From positions 1-36,690 of the forward strand of contig SXOD01000010.1 in the NCBI GenBank assembly GCA_005776885.1: a stretch of DNA of 36,690 nucleotides, given 5' to 3'. Each line of letters starts with the position of its first letter. Position 1 is the first letter of the stretch. A program made the translations under genes and the position numbers. This document shows, piece by piece, positions 6,891 to 14,825 of this stretch. The stretch is from Planctomycetia bacterium (GTDB lineage: Bacteria > Planctomycetota > Phycisphaerae > Phycisphaerales > SM1A02). The notes beneath the pieces were generated by a model. The model saw nothing but the letters and a program-made list of their open reading frames with translations, ran no database searches and was not told the origin of the DNA.

Positions 6891-7949
6891 TCATGAAGCC
6901 CCTGCCGGGGCCCGCCCGCGGGCCGCGGGATCGATGGCATCGCGGAGTTCATCGCCAAGGAGGCTGAGCGACACGAGCGTGGCAGCGATCAAGAGGCACG
7001 GCCACGCCAGCAGCCACCATCGACTCGTGACCAAGTTGAGTTCGGCAAGCCCGGCACTTGCCAAATTGCCCCAGCTGGGCAGCGGTTCCCGCACTCCGAT
7101 GCCGAGGAATGAGAGGAAACTTTCCGACAGGATCGCCGCCGGCACGGCCAAGGCCGCGTAGACGGCGATCGGCCCGACGAGATTGGGCAGGAGATGCCGA
7201 GTGAACTGCCGGGTCCCGGAAAGCCCCAGCGCCCGCGTGGCTTCCATGAAGGGTCGCTCGCGCAAGCTGAGGACTTGCCCGCGCACGACTCGCGCCATGG
7301 TGAGCCAGCTCGTCCCGCCGATGGCGGCCACCAGCACCGCGACGTCGACCAGGCGGGAGGCGATCGGAGTCTGGTCAATGTGCAGTCGCGACATGGCACC
7401 CTCGACGGCCACGGCGAGGAGCACGACCAGAAGCAGCCCGGGAATCCCGTAGAGGAGATCGACGAACCGCATCATCGCGCCGTCAACCATTCCACGACGC
7501 GCGCCAGCGACGGCGCCATAGAGGGTGCCAATCACGACGGCGATGGCCGCGGCACTGAGTCCGACCGTGAGGCTCACCGCGCCGCCGAGCAGGCAACGCG
7601 CCAAGACGTCGCGGCCGAATCGATCGGTCCCAAGGAGCCCACCATCCTCGAGCGACGGGTGGTCCACCGGGCCTGCTCCCCACCACGATGGCGGGAGCAG
7701 TGCGCGGTCGTAATCAGTGGCCTCGTACCGCCGGATCGCAATCCCGCTTCCCCCGTCCACGCGGGCGAGCGTCCAGGGAAGGGAAGCGAAGCACCCCAAC
7801 GCCATGGATGCAAGGCACACCAAGCCAATCCATCCCGAAACCGTGAGTCGGATGCGGTGCGCACCACGCGCGGCCGGCGCGTTGATGTGGGATCGCACGA
7901 CGACCGCCAGCGGTTCCGAGTCACTTGCGGGCGTTGCCGGGGCCGTCAT
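6891..7949 (-). CDS. Peptide ABC transporter permease, OppC/DppC type (second copy in operon)
   Basis: A 352-residue permease with LGTDRFGRDVLAR (106-118), the EAA loop FMEATRALGLSG, and the ending LLGDELRDAIDPAARGR, all OppC/DppC hallmarks. It has about 60 more residues than usual, mostly a cytoplasmic N-terminal tail and a longer first periplasmic loop. The start ATG at 7949 overlaps the stop of the upstream exported protein by four bases (ATGA), so translation is probably coupled. It is a paralogue of the other OppC in this operon but lacks that protein's extra membrane helices. Two OppC-type and only one OppB-type permease are seen, so either OppB pairs with both or a second OppB lies elsewhere. 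Confidence 0.85.
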   Translation of the reverse strand: MTAPATPASDSEPLAVVVRSHINAPAARGAHRIRLTVSGWIGLVCLASMALGCFASLPWTLARVDGGSGIAIRRYEATDYDRALLPPSWWGAGPVDHPSLEDGGLLGTDRFGRDVLARCLLGGAVSLTVGLSAAAIAVVIGTLYGAVAGARRGMVDGAMMRFVDLLYGIPGLLLVVLLAVAVEGAMSRLHIDQTPIASRLVDVAVLVAAIGGTSWLTMARVVRGQVLSLRERPFMEATRALGLSGTRQFTRHLLPNLVGPIAVYAALAVPAAILSESFLSFLGIGVREPLPSWGNLASAGLAELNLVTSRWWLLAWPCLLIAATLVSLSLLGDELRDAIDPAARGRAPAGAS

Positions 7950-8653
7950 CGAGCGGCATCATCTGCGCCGGCGCCCGATCCGTCCAGCCCAGGGCGTGCC
8001 GGCTGGGCACCGGACGCCCCCAAGGAGGTCCGGCCGCCGAGCGTTGGCATCGGGTCCCCCGCAAGCAGTGCCTTTGAGATGGCCTCGGCCTGGGTGAGCC
8101 GCTCCTCGGAGTCACCTTTCAGATCCTCCCGCATGGTGCGAATGAGTGCGTCCAGTTCCGACAGTTCCGTGGCCCTGGAGCGAAGATTGGCGTCGACCAG
8201 CTGGATGCTCATCCGGCCGATCTCCTGCTCCAGTTCCATGGCCCGCTCCACCTCGCCACCCGCCACGGCGGCGCGATGGCTCAGAGCGAGTTCGCGGATC
8301 ATGTAGTCCGACTGCAACTCCTTGATCCGCTGCTCGTACACCTTCGGGCGACGGTCTCGCAACACGGCCAATGAACGGAGTTGGCGGAGTTCCCGGAGCT
8401 GGTCGGTGAAGGCACCGGGATCGGCGGATCGAGCGGCCTCGAGCGCCTCCGCCCAAGAGGGCGCCACGTCGCGAGCAACGGCAATGATGACGTCCTCGCT
8501 TGGCCACCTGGGTGATTGGCGCGTGCTGGGCGTCGATTGGACGTGGGCCGCCGTGGCCATGACCGTGCTGACCATCGCGATGGACGTCACGACAAGCAGC
8601 GCGGCGGCGAGCCAGGGACGGGATCGCATCGGAATCGGAAGCGGTCGATTCAT
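7946..8653 (-). CDS. Exported coiled-coil protein of unknown function in an ECF sigma operon
   Basis: A 235-residue protein with a positively charged N-terminus and one hydrophobic segment (about 15-35), so exported or anchored. The body (about 55-200) is rich in charged residues, Leu and Ala and looks almost wholly helical, with heptad-like runs such as RELRQLRSLAVLRDRR. The overall shape recalls the periplasmic Spy/CpxP-like helical proteins often encoded beside ECF sigma factors. No signature confirms this. The tail is Gly/Ala-rich and disordered-looking. It overlaps the anti-sigma-like gene upstream and the permease gene downstream by four bases each, so all three are probably made together. 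A periplasmic sensing or chaperone role is a guess. Confidence 0.55.
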   Translation of the reverse strand: MNRPLPIPMRSRPWLAAALLVVTSIAMVSTVMATAAHVQSTPSTRQSPRWPSEDVIIAVARDVAPSWAEALEAARSADPGAFTDQLRELRQLRSLAVLRDRRPKVYEQRIKELQSDYMIRELALSHRAAVAGGEVERAMELEQEIGRMSIQLVDANLRSRATELSELDALIRTMREDLKGDSEERLTQAEAISKALLAGDPMPTLGGRTSLGASGAQPARPGLDGSGAGADDAAR

Positions 8654-9174
8654 CGACGGCCTCCCGTGGAGAACGCCAGGACTTCCACCTCAAGCGAGCC
8701 CGCGTCAACGTCGTACGACTCCGCAAGGCCATCGAAGCCGGCGTCGCCTCCGATCACCTCCGAGCCGGCAAGGAACGCGGCGATGGCGTCGTCAGCGGTC
8801 GATCCGGGAGGTGAATAGGGTTCGTGGCTGGGGCGAGATGCCACGAGGCTGCCAGCGTCGGATTCACCGCCGTCTCGCTGACGGGACTGGACCCACCAGA
8901 GCGTCCCGAACGCACCCATCAAGCCCGCGGCGATCGCCCAGGCTCCTGCGCGGCGCTGCCGCTCCCGCGCCTGGGCGGCTGCGGTGTGCGCAGCCCGTGC
9001 CAAGGCCAACTGCGATCGCTCGAGAATGGAGTCGATGAGCTCGGCTCGGCGAGCCTCGTTCGGACGCCAAGCCGAAGCCTCACGCGAGACCTGGGCATCG
9101 AGCGATGTTTCATGCGAGGCATCGGGCAATGCCGGGTCTTCGGACAGGTTGTCTGGGTGTTCAGGAACGACCAT
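8650..9174 (-). CDS. Anti-sigma factor-like single-pass membrane protein
   Basis: A 174-residue protein with an N-terminal soluble part (1-75), one membrane helix (about 76-96, ending LWWVQ) and an extracytoplasmic tail of about 75 residues. This layout, directly downstream of an ECF sigma gene, is that of a membrane anti-sigma factor. No H-x3-C-x2-C zinc motif (ZAS domain) is visible, so the identification rests on topology and context. The start ATG at 9174 is well supported by GGAGGAG seven bases upstream, one of the few strong Shine-Dalgarno sequences here. The gap from the sigma stop is 105 bases. Its last four bases overlap the next gene. It could instead be another kind of anchored partner. 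Confidence 0.6.
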   Translation of the reverse strand: MVVPEHPDNLSEDPALPDASHETSLDAQVSREASAWRPNEARRAELIDSILERSQLALARAAHTAAAQARERQRRAGAWAIAAGLMGAFGTLWWVQSRQRDGGESDAGSLVASRPSHEPYSPPGSTADDAIAAFLAGSEVIGGDAGFDGLAESYDVDAGSLEVEVLAFSTGGRR

Positions 9175-9279
9175 GCATCACTCCTCCTGCCTCCATGACA
9201 GGCAAACGGGACCGAGGTTCTCGCATTGCGCGAAGGACCGGATTCCGACGAACCAAACAGTTATCGGACGGCCTGGCCC

Positions 9280-9831
9280 TCACGTTTCGCCCTCTTTCGC
9301 ATACCACCGACGCAACTTGTCGAGTGCCCGCTTGTGGCGGGCCAGGAGCGTGTTGACCTTCTCCCCGACGATTTCCGCCATCACCGGGAACGTGAGTTCG
9401 GCGCCATAGCGGAGGCGGATCAACTCTCGCTCGGCATCGTTGAGTTGGGTCAGCGCCAAATCCAGCTTCTCGGCGCCGACCTGTGCCGAGGGCGGCGGCA
9501 CGGCTGGGGCTGGCTCCTGCGCCAACAAGTCGGCACCCCCCGTCCTGCGCTTGGCGACACCCCTGAGATGGTCCGTCACGAGGTTGCGGGCAATCGTGAA
9601 GAGCCAATGTTCAAACCGCCCGGATTCTTCGTACCCCTGCAATCGACCAAGCATCCGCAGGAAGCAATCCTGCGTCAGGTCATCAGCCGCGTCTTCGGAG
9701 AGGCCGTGGCTCCGTGCGTAGGCGAAGACGCGGCTGGCATACGCCGCGACAATCCCACGCCATGCCGAGGCATCGCCGGCCGCCGCGCGGCGGACAAGTC
9801 CGGGATCGACAGGATCGCGCCCTCCAGTCAC
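9280..9831 (-). CDS. ECF (group 4) RNA polymerase sigma factor
   Basis: A 183-residue sigma factor with region 2 in about 10-90. SEDAADDLTQDCFLRM (core-polymerase binding) is followed by FEHWLFTIARNLVTDHLR, which contacts the -10 element. Region 4 is about 120-178 (LDLALTQLNDAERELIRLRY, then a helix-turn-helix ending HKRALDKLRRWY). The length and the absence of regions 1 and 3 are those of an ECF factor. It starts at GTG 9831; no Shine-Dalgarno is present, but TAGCAT lies six bases upstream, suggesting a leaderless message. It heads the run that includes the anti-sigma-like protein and the peptide transporter, so it may control that transporter. It lies 70 bases after dnaB. Confidence 0.88.
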   Translation of the reverse strand: MTGGRDPVDPGLVRRAAAGDASAWRGIVAAYASRVFAYARSHGLSEDAADDLTQDCFLRMLGRLQGYEESGRFEHWLFTIARNLVTDHLRGVAKRRTGGADLLAQEPAPAVPPPSAQVGAEKLDLALTQLNDAERELIRLRYGAELTFPVMAEIVGEKVNTLLARHKRALDKLRRWYAKEGET

Positions 9832-9837
9832 GGCCGG

Positions 9838-9843
9838 ATGCTA
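9838..9843 (-). promoter_or_regulatory. Candidate -10 element of the ECF sigma gene (leaderless)
   Basis: TAGCAT on the minus strand, six bases before the GTG start. The same TAGNNT-N6-GTG layout occurs before nfeD and the MFS gene. No -35 hexamer is evident. Confidence 0.4.
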
Positions 9844-9901
9844 GGGAGGTGCCGGGAAGAGGCCGGGAGTTGCCCGGGATGGGGATCACCCTGCGCGGCG
9901 A

Positions 9902-11386
9902 TCAGTAGGGAATGTCGGGCTGCGACGAGTAGGCGTAGTCACCCGCGGACTGGAAATCGACGCCGGCGGGTGCCGGACGGCTGGAGTGCGCCAAGAACCT
10001 GGTCGTCTTGCTGTTCCAGATGAGCCGGACCGTTCCGGTCGGGCCGTTGCGCTGCTTGGCGACGATCAACTCCGCCACATCGACCTTGTCCTCGTTCTTC
10101 TCGCGCCAGTCTTCCTCGCCGATGTGGTAGTAGTCCTCGCGGTGGAGCAGCATCACGACATCGGCATCCTGCTCGATGGACCCTGACTCACGGAGGTCGC
10201 TGATGCGGGGTCGGTTTCCGCCGCGGCCTTCGACGGCTCGATTGAGCTGGCTCAGGCAGACCACCGGCACGTCAAGCTCTCGCGCCATCGCCTTGATGCC
10301 GCGCGAGATCTCGCTCACTTCGACTTGGCGACTCTCGGCGCGCGAGCCGCTGGTGAGCAACTGCAGGTAGTCGATGAACACGGCGCCGACCTGGTGCTGG
10401 TCGACGAGCCGGCGGGCCTTGCTCCGGAGTTGAAGGAGCGTCATGCCGGGAGAATCGTCCACCCAGACACGGGCCGCGGCGAGGGCCTGGCACGCCTCCT
10501 GGAGTGCCGCGAAGTCCTCCTTTCGCAACTGCCCGCGACGGACGCGCTGGCTGTCCACGCCGCTTCGAGCGCACAGCATGCGCTGGGCCAGCTGCTGCTT
10601 GCTCATTTCCAGGCTGAACATCGCGCAGCCCACCCCGGTCGCCGCAACCTGTTCCATGAGGTTGAGGGCCATCGCCGTCTTGCCCATCGAGGGACGCGCC
10701 GCGAGGATGATCATCTCCCCGCGGTGAAGGCCGTTGAGCAGCGCGTCGAGGTCGTCGTAGCCGCTGGGCACGCCCCCCATCGACCGGCCGTCAGCCGCCT
10801 CGATCTGGCTCATGGTCTCGTCCAGGAGCGAGCGAAGGTCGCGCGCGTGGGAGGTCTCACGCGATTGCGCGATCGCAAAGACGCGCGACTCCGCCTCCTC
10901 CAGGACCCCCATCGCGTCATGCGCACGCGAGTGCGCGTCGTGGATCGACTCCGTGGATGCATCGATGAGCTCGCGCAGCATCGCCTTGTCGCGAACCTCG
11001 CGCGCGTAGTGCTCGACGTGGTTGGCGCTTGGCACGCCGTTGGCAAGCTCGACCAGGTACTCCAGGCCGCCGATGGCGTCCAGGTTCCCCTCGTCCTTGA
11101 GCCGTTGCTGGAGAGCCACCAGCTCCACCACCGGGTTGATGTCGTGGAGCGAGAGCATCGCCCGGTACACGACCTGGTTGGACGGCCGGAAGAAGAGTTC
11201 CGGATTGGGAAGGACCTGCACCACCTCGCCGATGCGGCGAGGTTCGATGAGCAGCGAGCCGAGCACGGCGGCCTCGGCTTCCGCGGCGTTGGGCGGCAGC
11301 GCCGACGCCAACGATCCCAACCGCTCGCGCGCGGCCTTCAGTTTCTTGGAGCGCTGCTCGGCGTCCCGCGCGCTGGCCCTGGCCAC
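9902..11386 (-). CDS. dnaB: Replicative DNA helicase DnaB
   Basis: A 494-residue hexameric 5'-3' helicase that unwinds DNA at the replication fork. The N-terminal domain (about 31-180) begins PPNAAEAEAAVLGSLL and has the usual ELFFRPSNQVVY. The RecA-like domain has Walker A RPSMGKTA (231-238), MFSLEMSKQQLAQRM (helicase motif 1a), VFIDYLQLL (Walker B), and LSQLNRAVEGR and LRESGSIEQDADVVM (motifs 3 and 4). All expected motifs are present, the length is normal, and there is no intein. The start is GTG 11386, one base after the HU stop, so the two are probably co-translated. The pairing of a nucleoid protein with the helicase is notable. Confidence 0.96.
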   Translation of the reverse strand: MARASARDAEQRSKKLKAARERLGSLASALPPNAAEAEAAVLGSLLIEPRRIGEVVQVLPNPELFFRPSNQVVYRAMLSLHDINPVVELVALQQRLKDEGNLDAIGGLEYLVELANGVPSANHVEHYAREVRDKAMLRELIDASTESIHDAHSRAHDAMGVLEEAESRVFAIAQSRETSHARDLRSLLDETMSQIEAADGRSMGGVPSGYDDLDALLNGLHRGEMIILAARPSMGKTAMALNLMEQVAATGVGCAMFSLEMSKQQLAQRMLCARSGVDSQRVRRGQLRKEDFAALQEACQALAAARVWVDDSPGMTLLQLRSKARRLVDQHQVGAVFIDYLQLLTSGSRAESRQVEVSEISRGIKAMARELDVPVVCLSQLNRAVEGRGGNRPRISDLRESGSIEQDADVVMLLHREDYYHIGEEDWREKNEDKVDVAELIVAKQRNGPTGTVRLIWNSKTTRFLAHSSRPAPAGVDFQSAGDYAYSSQPDIPY

Positions 11387-11387
11387 G

Positions 11388-11726
11388 TCAGGCCGCCCCG
11401 ACCGTCGACTGGCCGACGTTCGATTTGCGCTTGGCGGGGGCGGTCGGCTGGAAGGCCGTGGTCATGAGTCGGCCCGGCTTGAACCGGACGCTCTGGCGGG
11501 CCGGGACATCGACGCGCTCGAGCGTGCGTGGGTTCTGTCCCACGCGCGCGGCCCGCGACTTCACCTCGAAGACGCCAAAGTCCCGGAACTCGAGTCGGCG
11601 GCCATGCGCCAGTTCATTCACCACCTCATCCAGGAACTGCTGCACGATGTCCCGGACGTCGGTCCGCTTCAGCCCCGTGCGTGACGAGATGCGGTCGACG
11701 AGTTCCTTCTTGGTGGTGGTCGGCAT
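11388..11726 (-). CDS. HU/IHF-family DNA-binding protein
   Basis: A 112-residue nucleoid-associated protein. TKKELVDRISSRTGLKRTDV opens the helical dimerisation body. The beta arms carry LEFRDFGVFEVKSRAARVGQ and NPRTLERVDVPARQSVRFKPG, matching the HU signature G-F-G-x-F and R-x-G-x-N-P around the DNA-intercalating proline. About 20 basic C-terminal residues follow, beyond the usual 90. The ATG at 11726 is chosen over an in-frame TTG at 11771, because the family normally starts a few residues before the KKELV helix and the predicted transcription start is near 11770. It is co-oriented and one base from dnaB. HU or IHF subtype cannot be told. Confidence 0.9.
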   Translation of the reverse strand: MPTTTKKELVDRISSRTGLKRTDVRDIVQQFLDEVVNELAHGRRLEFRDFGVFEVKSRAARVGQNPRTLERVDVPARQSVRFKPGRLMTTAFQPTAPAKRKSNVGQSTVGAA

Positions 11727-11776
11727 GTGTGTCTCTCGAAGCGGGAGGCCACTCACCCACGAGTGCGCCAACCATC

Positions 11777-11806
11777 AGTATCTGCCACACGAAAGGCCAG
11801 AGTCAA
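11777..11806 (-). promoter_or_regulatory. Predicted sigma-70 promoter for HU-dnaB
   Basis: TTGACT (complement of 11801-11806), an 18-base spacer, and GATACT (complement of 11777-11782). The transcript would start near 11770, giving a leader of about 44 bases before the HU ATG. Confidence 0.55.
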
Positions 11807-11828
11807 GCGATCTCGCAACTTCCACGGG

Positions 11829-12857
11829 TCATCCCCGCCTTCCCAACACATCGGCGGTGAATGGGCCGAGAAGACGTTGGACTGCTTGCGGTTCCTCCGC
11901 CTCCACGCCAAGCACGGGCCGAACGAATGAGACCGCCGTCGCGCTGGCGCATGCCGCCGCGACGGACCTCACCTTGACCCAATCCTTTTCGCTGGTGAGC
12001 ACCGCGTGCACCGAGCGCTCATGAAGCCGCGCGCACTGCCGCTCGACCCAGTTGGCAGTGTAGCGAGCGTGGTCGCGTCGCCGCACGACGTTCCCGATCG
12101 GCACGCCGATCCCCTCCGCCATCGCAAGGAACTCATCCGGACGGCCTACCCCGAGCCAGATCTCAGCATGGAGGCCGCTTCCGTGGTGCAGCGGCTGCTC
12201 CGCGTCAATCCCGCCCGTGGAGACCCTGAACCCGCTCCAGGCGCGCCGGAGCACCAGCACCTCCCTCTGGCAATCGATCCGCTGCAGTCCGTCACGCACG
12301 AGCTCCGCCTCGTCAGCCCAACAAGCAAGAATCGAGGCCCGCCGCAGTGCGACGGGGCGCTCGCGGAGCCACCCCCGCGGGAGCCTGTGCCCCGTGAAGT
12401 CATCGGCCCGCACCACGACGAGGTCCAGTTCTCGCGAGATGTCCCGTCGCTGGAACGCGTCATCCAGGACGACGCAGTCGCAGGCCCCGCCAGAGGCAAG
12501 GAAGGACGCCACCGCCGCGCGGCGATCGACCCCCTCAATCACATCGACGCTGGGGAGGGCATCTCGATGTTCCTGCGTCTCGTCGCCAACGCCGCCGGGG
12601 ATTCGACGGTACCCGCGAGTCACGATGACCGGGCGGCACCCCGCCTGCAGCAGTTGTGCCGCGATCCATCGCACGATGGGACTCTTGCCCGTTCCGCCTG
12701 CCGATAGGTTGCCGACGGAGAGCGTCGGTCTGGGGAGTGGCTGTGCGCGCGCGAGCCGTCGTGCGAGGACGGCATCCGAGATCGCCCCGTAGGCAAACGA
12801 TGCGGGGACCGAGAGAGGCGCCATCCAGTGCGGGAGCGGGCCCGGGGGGACGGTCAT
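11829..12857 (-). CDS. lpxK: Tetraacyldisaccharide 4'-kinase LpxK
   Basis: A 342-residue kinase that phosphorylates the lipid A disaccharide precursor at the 4' position on the inner face of the inner membrane. The P-loop text LSVGNLSAGGTGKSPIVRW (about 44-62) is the family's modified Walker A. CDCVVLDDAFQRRDISRELD matches the conserved D-D-G-x-Q-H-R block, with F in place of the usual small residue. HAVLTSEKDWVKV matches the C-terminal T-x-K-D block. A hydrophobic N-terminal patch would rest on the membrane. Its ATG overlaps the maf stop by four bases (ATGA). The gene implies that the organism makes lipid A, hence a lipopolysaccharide-type outer membrane. The start after the overlap is preferred to longer open frames because it fits the family. 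Confidence 0.93.
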   Translation of the reverse strand: MTVPPGPLPHWMAPLSVPASFAYGAISDAVLARRLARAQPLPRPTLSVGNLSAGGTGKSPIVRWIAAQLLQAGCRPVIVTRGYRRIPGGVGDETQEHRDALPSVDVIEGVDRRAAVASFLASGGACDCVVLDDAFQRRDISRELDLVVVRADDFTGHRLPRGWLRERPVALRRASILACWADEAELVRDGLQRIDCQREVLVLRRAWSGFRVSTGGIDAEQPLHHGSGLHAEIWLGVGRPDEFLAMAEGIGVPIGNVVRRRDHARYTANWVERQCARLHERSVHAVLTSEKDWVKVRSVAAACASATAVSFVRPVLGVEAEEPQAVQRLLGPFTADVLGRRG

Positions 12858-13462
12858 CGACCCGCTCCAGATCCCAGGGCCACGCGAACTCCCAGCGACG
12901 TGAGTTCCGGAAGCAGTCGCCGCATCGGGAGGCCAGAGACGGTGGTGGGGTCGCCGTCGCATGAGAGCAGCCATCCTCCCGCGAGGCGCTCGGGATAGTC
13001 GTAGGCCCCCGCCTTGCCGCGCCAGCGACCTGAGCCCAGGTACTGCTCCACGTCCTGCCCGGAGAGCGCACCGAGCGACACCGTCGCGGACACGGCGAAG
13101 CCCATGGAGCGGCCAGCGTGTCGAATCGCCAAGCCGGTCACCACCTCGTGCGACCGTTCGGCCAGTAGAAGCAGCATCGCACGTGCTTCCTGGACATCCG
13201 TCGGCTTGCCCATCACCCGACCATCTAGGAGGCACAGGGTGTCGGCCGCAATCACCACCTCTCCCGCCCCACATCGGACCTGGTGCGCCTTGACCTGGGC
13301 CAGGCATTCCACAAGCGAAGCCCCGTCAAGCGGGAGTGCGATTCCGGCGTCATCCACCGGTGGCACCCGCACCACATGCGCGACGCCCGCCTCGGTGAGG
13401 AGGTGCGTCCGGCGCGGCGATGCGCTGGCAAGGACAACGATGGGAGGGGCGCTTTCGTGCAC
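12854..13462 (-). CDS. maf: Maf family nucleotide pyrophosphatase
   Basis: About 202 residues. IVVLASASPRRTHLLTEAG is the N-terminal Maf signature (S-x-S-P-R-R). VIAADTLCLLDGRVMGKP holds the catalytic aspartate and the K-P pair. GKAGAYDYPERLAG matches the usual G-x-A-G-G-Y-x-I-Q region, with altered residues. GDPTTVSGLPM matches the C-terminal V-x-G-L-P block. Maf proteins hydrolyse non-canonical or pyrimidine nucleoside triphosphates and are linked to septation control. The GTG at 13462 is chosen because the longer frame (to 13549) would run into the divergent kinase gene and adds no conserved sequence. It overlaps lpxK by four bases, so the two form an operon. Confidence 0.88.
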   Translation of the reverse strand: MHESAPPIVVLASASPRRTHLLTEAGVAHVVRVPPVDDAGIALPLDGASLVECLAQVKAHQVRCGAGEVVIAADTLCLLDGRVMGKPTDVQEARAMLLLLAERSHEVVTGLAIRHAGRSMGFAVSATVSLGALSGQDVEQYLGSGRWRGKAGAYDYPERLAGGWLLSCDGDPTTVSGLPMRRLLPELTSLGVRVALGSGAGR

Positions 13463-13487
13463 CGAGCGCTCAGGGTGGAGGCTGGCG

Positions 13488-13495
13488 AGTATAAA
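13488..13495. promoter_or_regulatory. Overlapping divergent -10 elements for maf-lpxK and the kinase gene
   Basis: TATAAA on the plus strand (13490-13495) lies 11 bases before the kinase ATG. TATACT on the minus strand (13493-13488) lies 25 bases before the maf GTG. The two elements share four bases, so transcription in the two directions may compete. Confidence 0.4.
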
Positions 13496-13506
13496 GATGC
13501 GCTCCG

Positions 13507-14796
13507 ATGACCGCGCCCGGCCACCACGCACCCGAGCCACCCACCCCATCCTCCGGGCGACCCGAGGAGGACGTCGGCGCCAGTTCCGCCGGGGACAGCA
13601 TGGTCGGTCGCCTGGTCATCGAACGGGGATTGGCGACGCGCGAGGAAGTGGAGGCCTGCGTCACGATCCGAGCGAAGCTGGCCAAGGAGGGCCGACTTCA
13701 TTCGCTCAACGAGATCCTCGTCCTGAAGGGTGTCGCCACCGCGCGCCAGCTGGCTCGACTCCAGCGCCAGGCCGCCAAGCCGCGCGGCGAGGTCCACATC
13801 CCCGGCTACCACATCCATGAGTTGCTGGGTGCCGGGGCCATGGGATCGGTCTACCACGCCACCCAACTCAGCGTCCAGAGGCCGGTCGCCCTCAAGGTCC
13901 TGTCGGCGAAGTACTCCTCGGATGCCAAGTACGTGGAGCTCCTGCAGCAAGAGGCACGCGCCACGGGCCAACTCAACCATCCTCACATCGTCGGCGTCAT
14001 CGAGGCCGGGGTCGCCAACGGCACGGCCTACATCGTGATGGAGTACGTCGACGGCGGCACCGTCAATGATCGACTCATGAAGGAGAAGCGCCTCGCCGAG
14101 GAGGAGGCCCTCCGTGTCACGCGACAGGTGTCCCTTGCCCTTGCCCACGCCCATTCGCGGGGATTCATCCACCGTGACGTGAAGCCGAAGAACATCATGT
14201 TGACCAAGTCGGGGAGCGCCAAGCTGGCCGATCTCGGGCTGGCCAGGCCGATCATCGACGAGGCCCGCTCCGTCGCGGAACGCGGCCAGGCACTGGGAAC
14301 TCCCCTCTACATCAGCCCCGAGCAGGCTCGCGGCTTGGATGTCGGCCCCCAGACGGATCTCTACAGCTTGGGTGTCACTCTCTATCACATGCTCACTGGC
14401 CGAGTGCCCTTCCAGGGGGCCGATCGCCGAGATGTCATGCGAAAGCACCTCCATGAGCAGGCGATACCACCAGACCATCTGGTGCCCACGATCTCACAGT
14501 CGGCTGCCGAGATCGTCGAGATGCTGATGCAGAAAACGACCGCAGCACGCTACGCCACGGCTGAGGAAGTGGTCGAGGACATTGACCTGGCCCTCGGTGG
14601 CCAGCAGACCAAGTATGCGCGAAAGGCACCGGACCTTGGTTCCATCGCACCAGACGCGTTGCCCACAAACGAGGAGGTCGCCGTGCGCGAGGCCGGCCCG
14701 TCGATCTTCTCCACTCCAGCAGGAATCGTGATCGCCGTGCTGCTCGCCGCGTCGGTGCTGGCCAACGTCGTGCTGGTCCTGCTCAAGGCGATCTAG
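13507..14796 (+). CDS. Membrane-anchored Ser/Thr protein kinase with GspE-like N-terminal domain
   Basis: A 429-residue Hanks-type kinase. The catalytic domain (about 99-375) has P-loop GAGAMGSV (108-115), Lys130, Glu149, HRD 222-224 with Asn229, DLG 242-244, SPE 270-272 and Asp284, so it should be active. Before it, residues 33-87 read GRLVIERGLATREEVEACV and then LNEILVLKGVATARQLARL, two helix-hairpin repeats resembling the N-terminal domain of type II secretion/type IV pilus ATPases (GspE/MshE). A hydrophobic helix (about 405-427) at the very C-terminus leaves no extracytoplasmic sensor domain. Start: ATG 13507; ATG 13600 is an alternative that would still keep the repeats. The kinase may respond to a cytoplasmic ligand through the repeats; that is inference. 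Confidence 0.9.
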   Translation: MTAPGHHAPEPPTPSSGRPEEDVGASSAGDSMVGRLVIERGLATREEVEACVTIRAKLAKEGRLHSLNEILVLKGVATARQLARLQRQAAKPRGEVHIPGYHIHELLGAGAMGSVYHATQLSVQRPVALKVLSAKYSSDAKYVELLQQEARATGQLNHPHIVGVIEAGVANGTAYIVMEYVDGGTVNDRLMKEKRLAEEEALRVTRQVSLALAHAHSRGFIHRDVKPKNIMLTKSGSAKLADLGLARPIIDEARSVAERGQALGTPLYISPEQARGLDVGPQTDLYSLGVTLYHMLTGRVPFQGADRRDVMRKHLHEQAIPPDHLVPTISQSAAEIVEMLMQKTTAARYATAEEVVEDIDLALGGQQTKYARKAPDLGSIAPDALPTNEEVAVREAGPSIFSTPAGIVIAVLLAASVLANVVLVLLKAI

Positions 14797-14825
14797 TGGC
14801 CGCACGGATGCGCGGTGCTTGACCG

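Noticed and set aside
11727..11771. A 15-residue longer HU protein starting at TTG 11771
   Set aside because: The extension is not typical of HU, and the predicted transcript begins about there. ATG 11726 fits the family.
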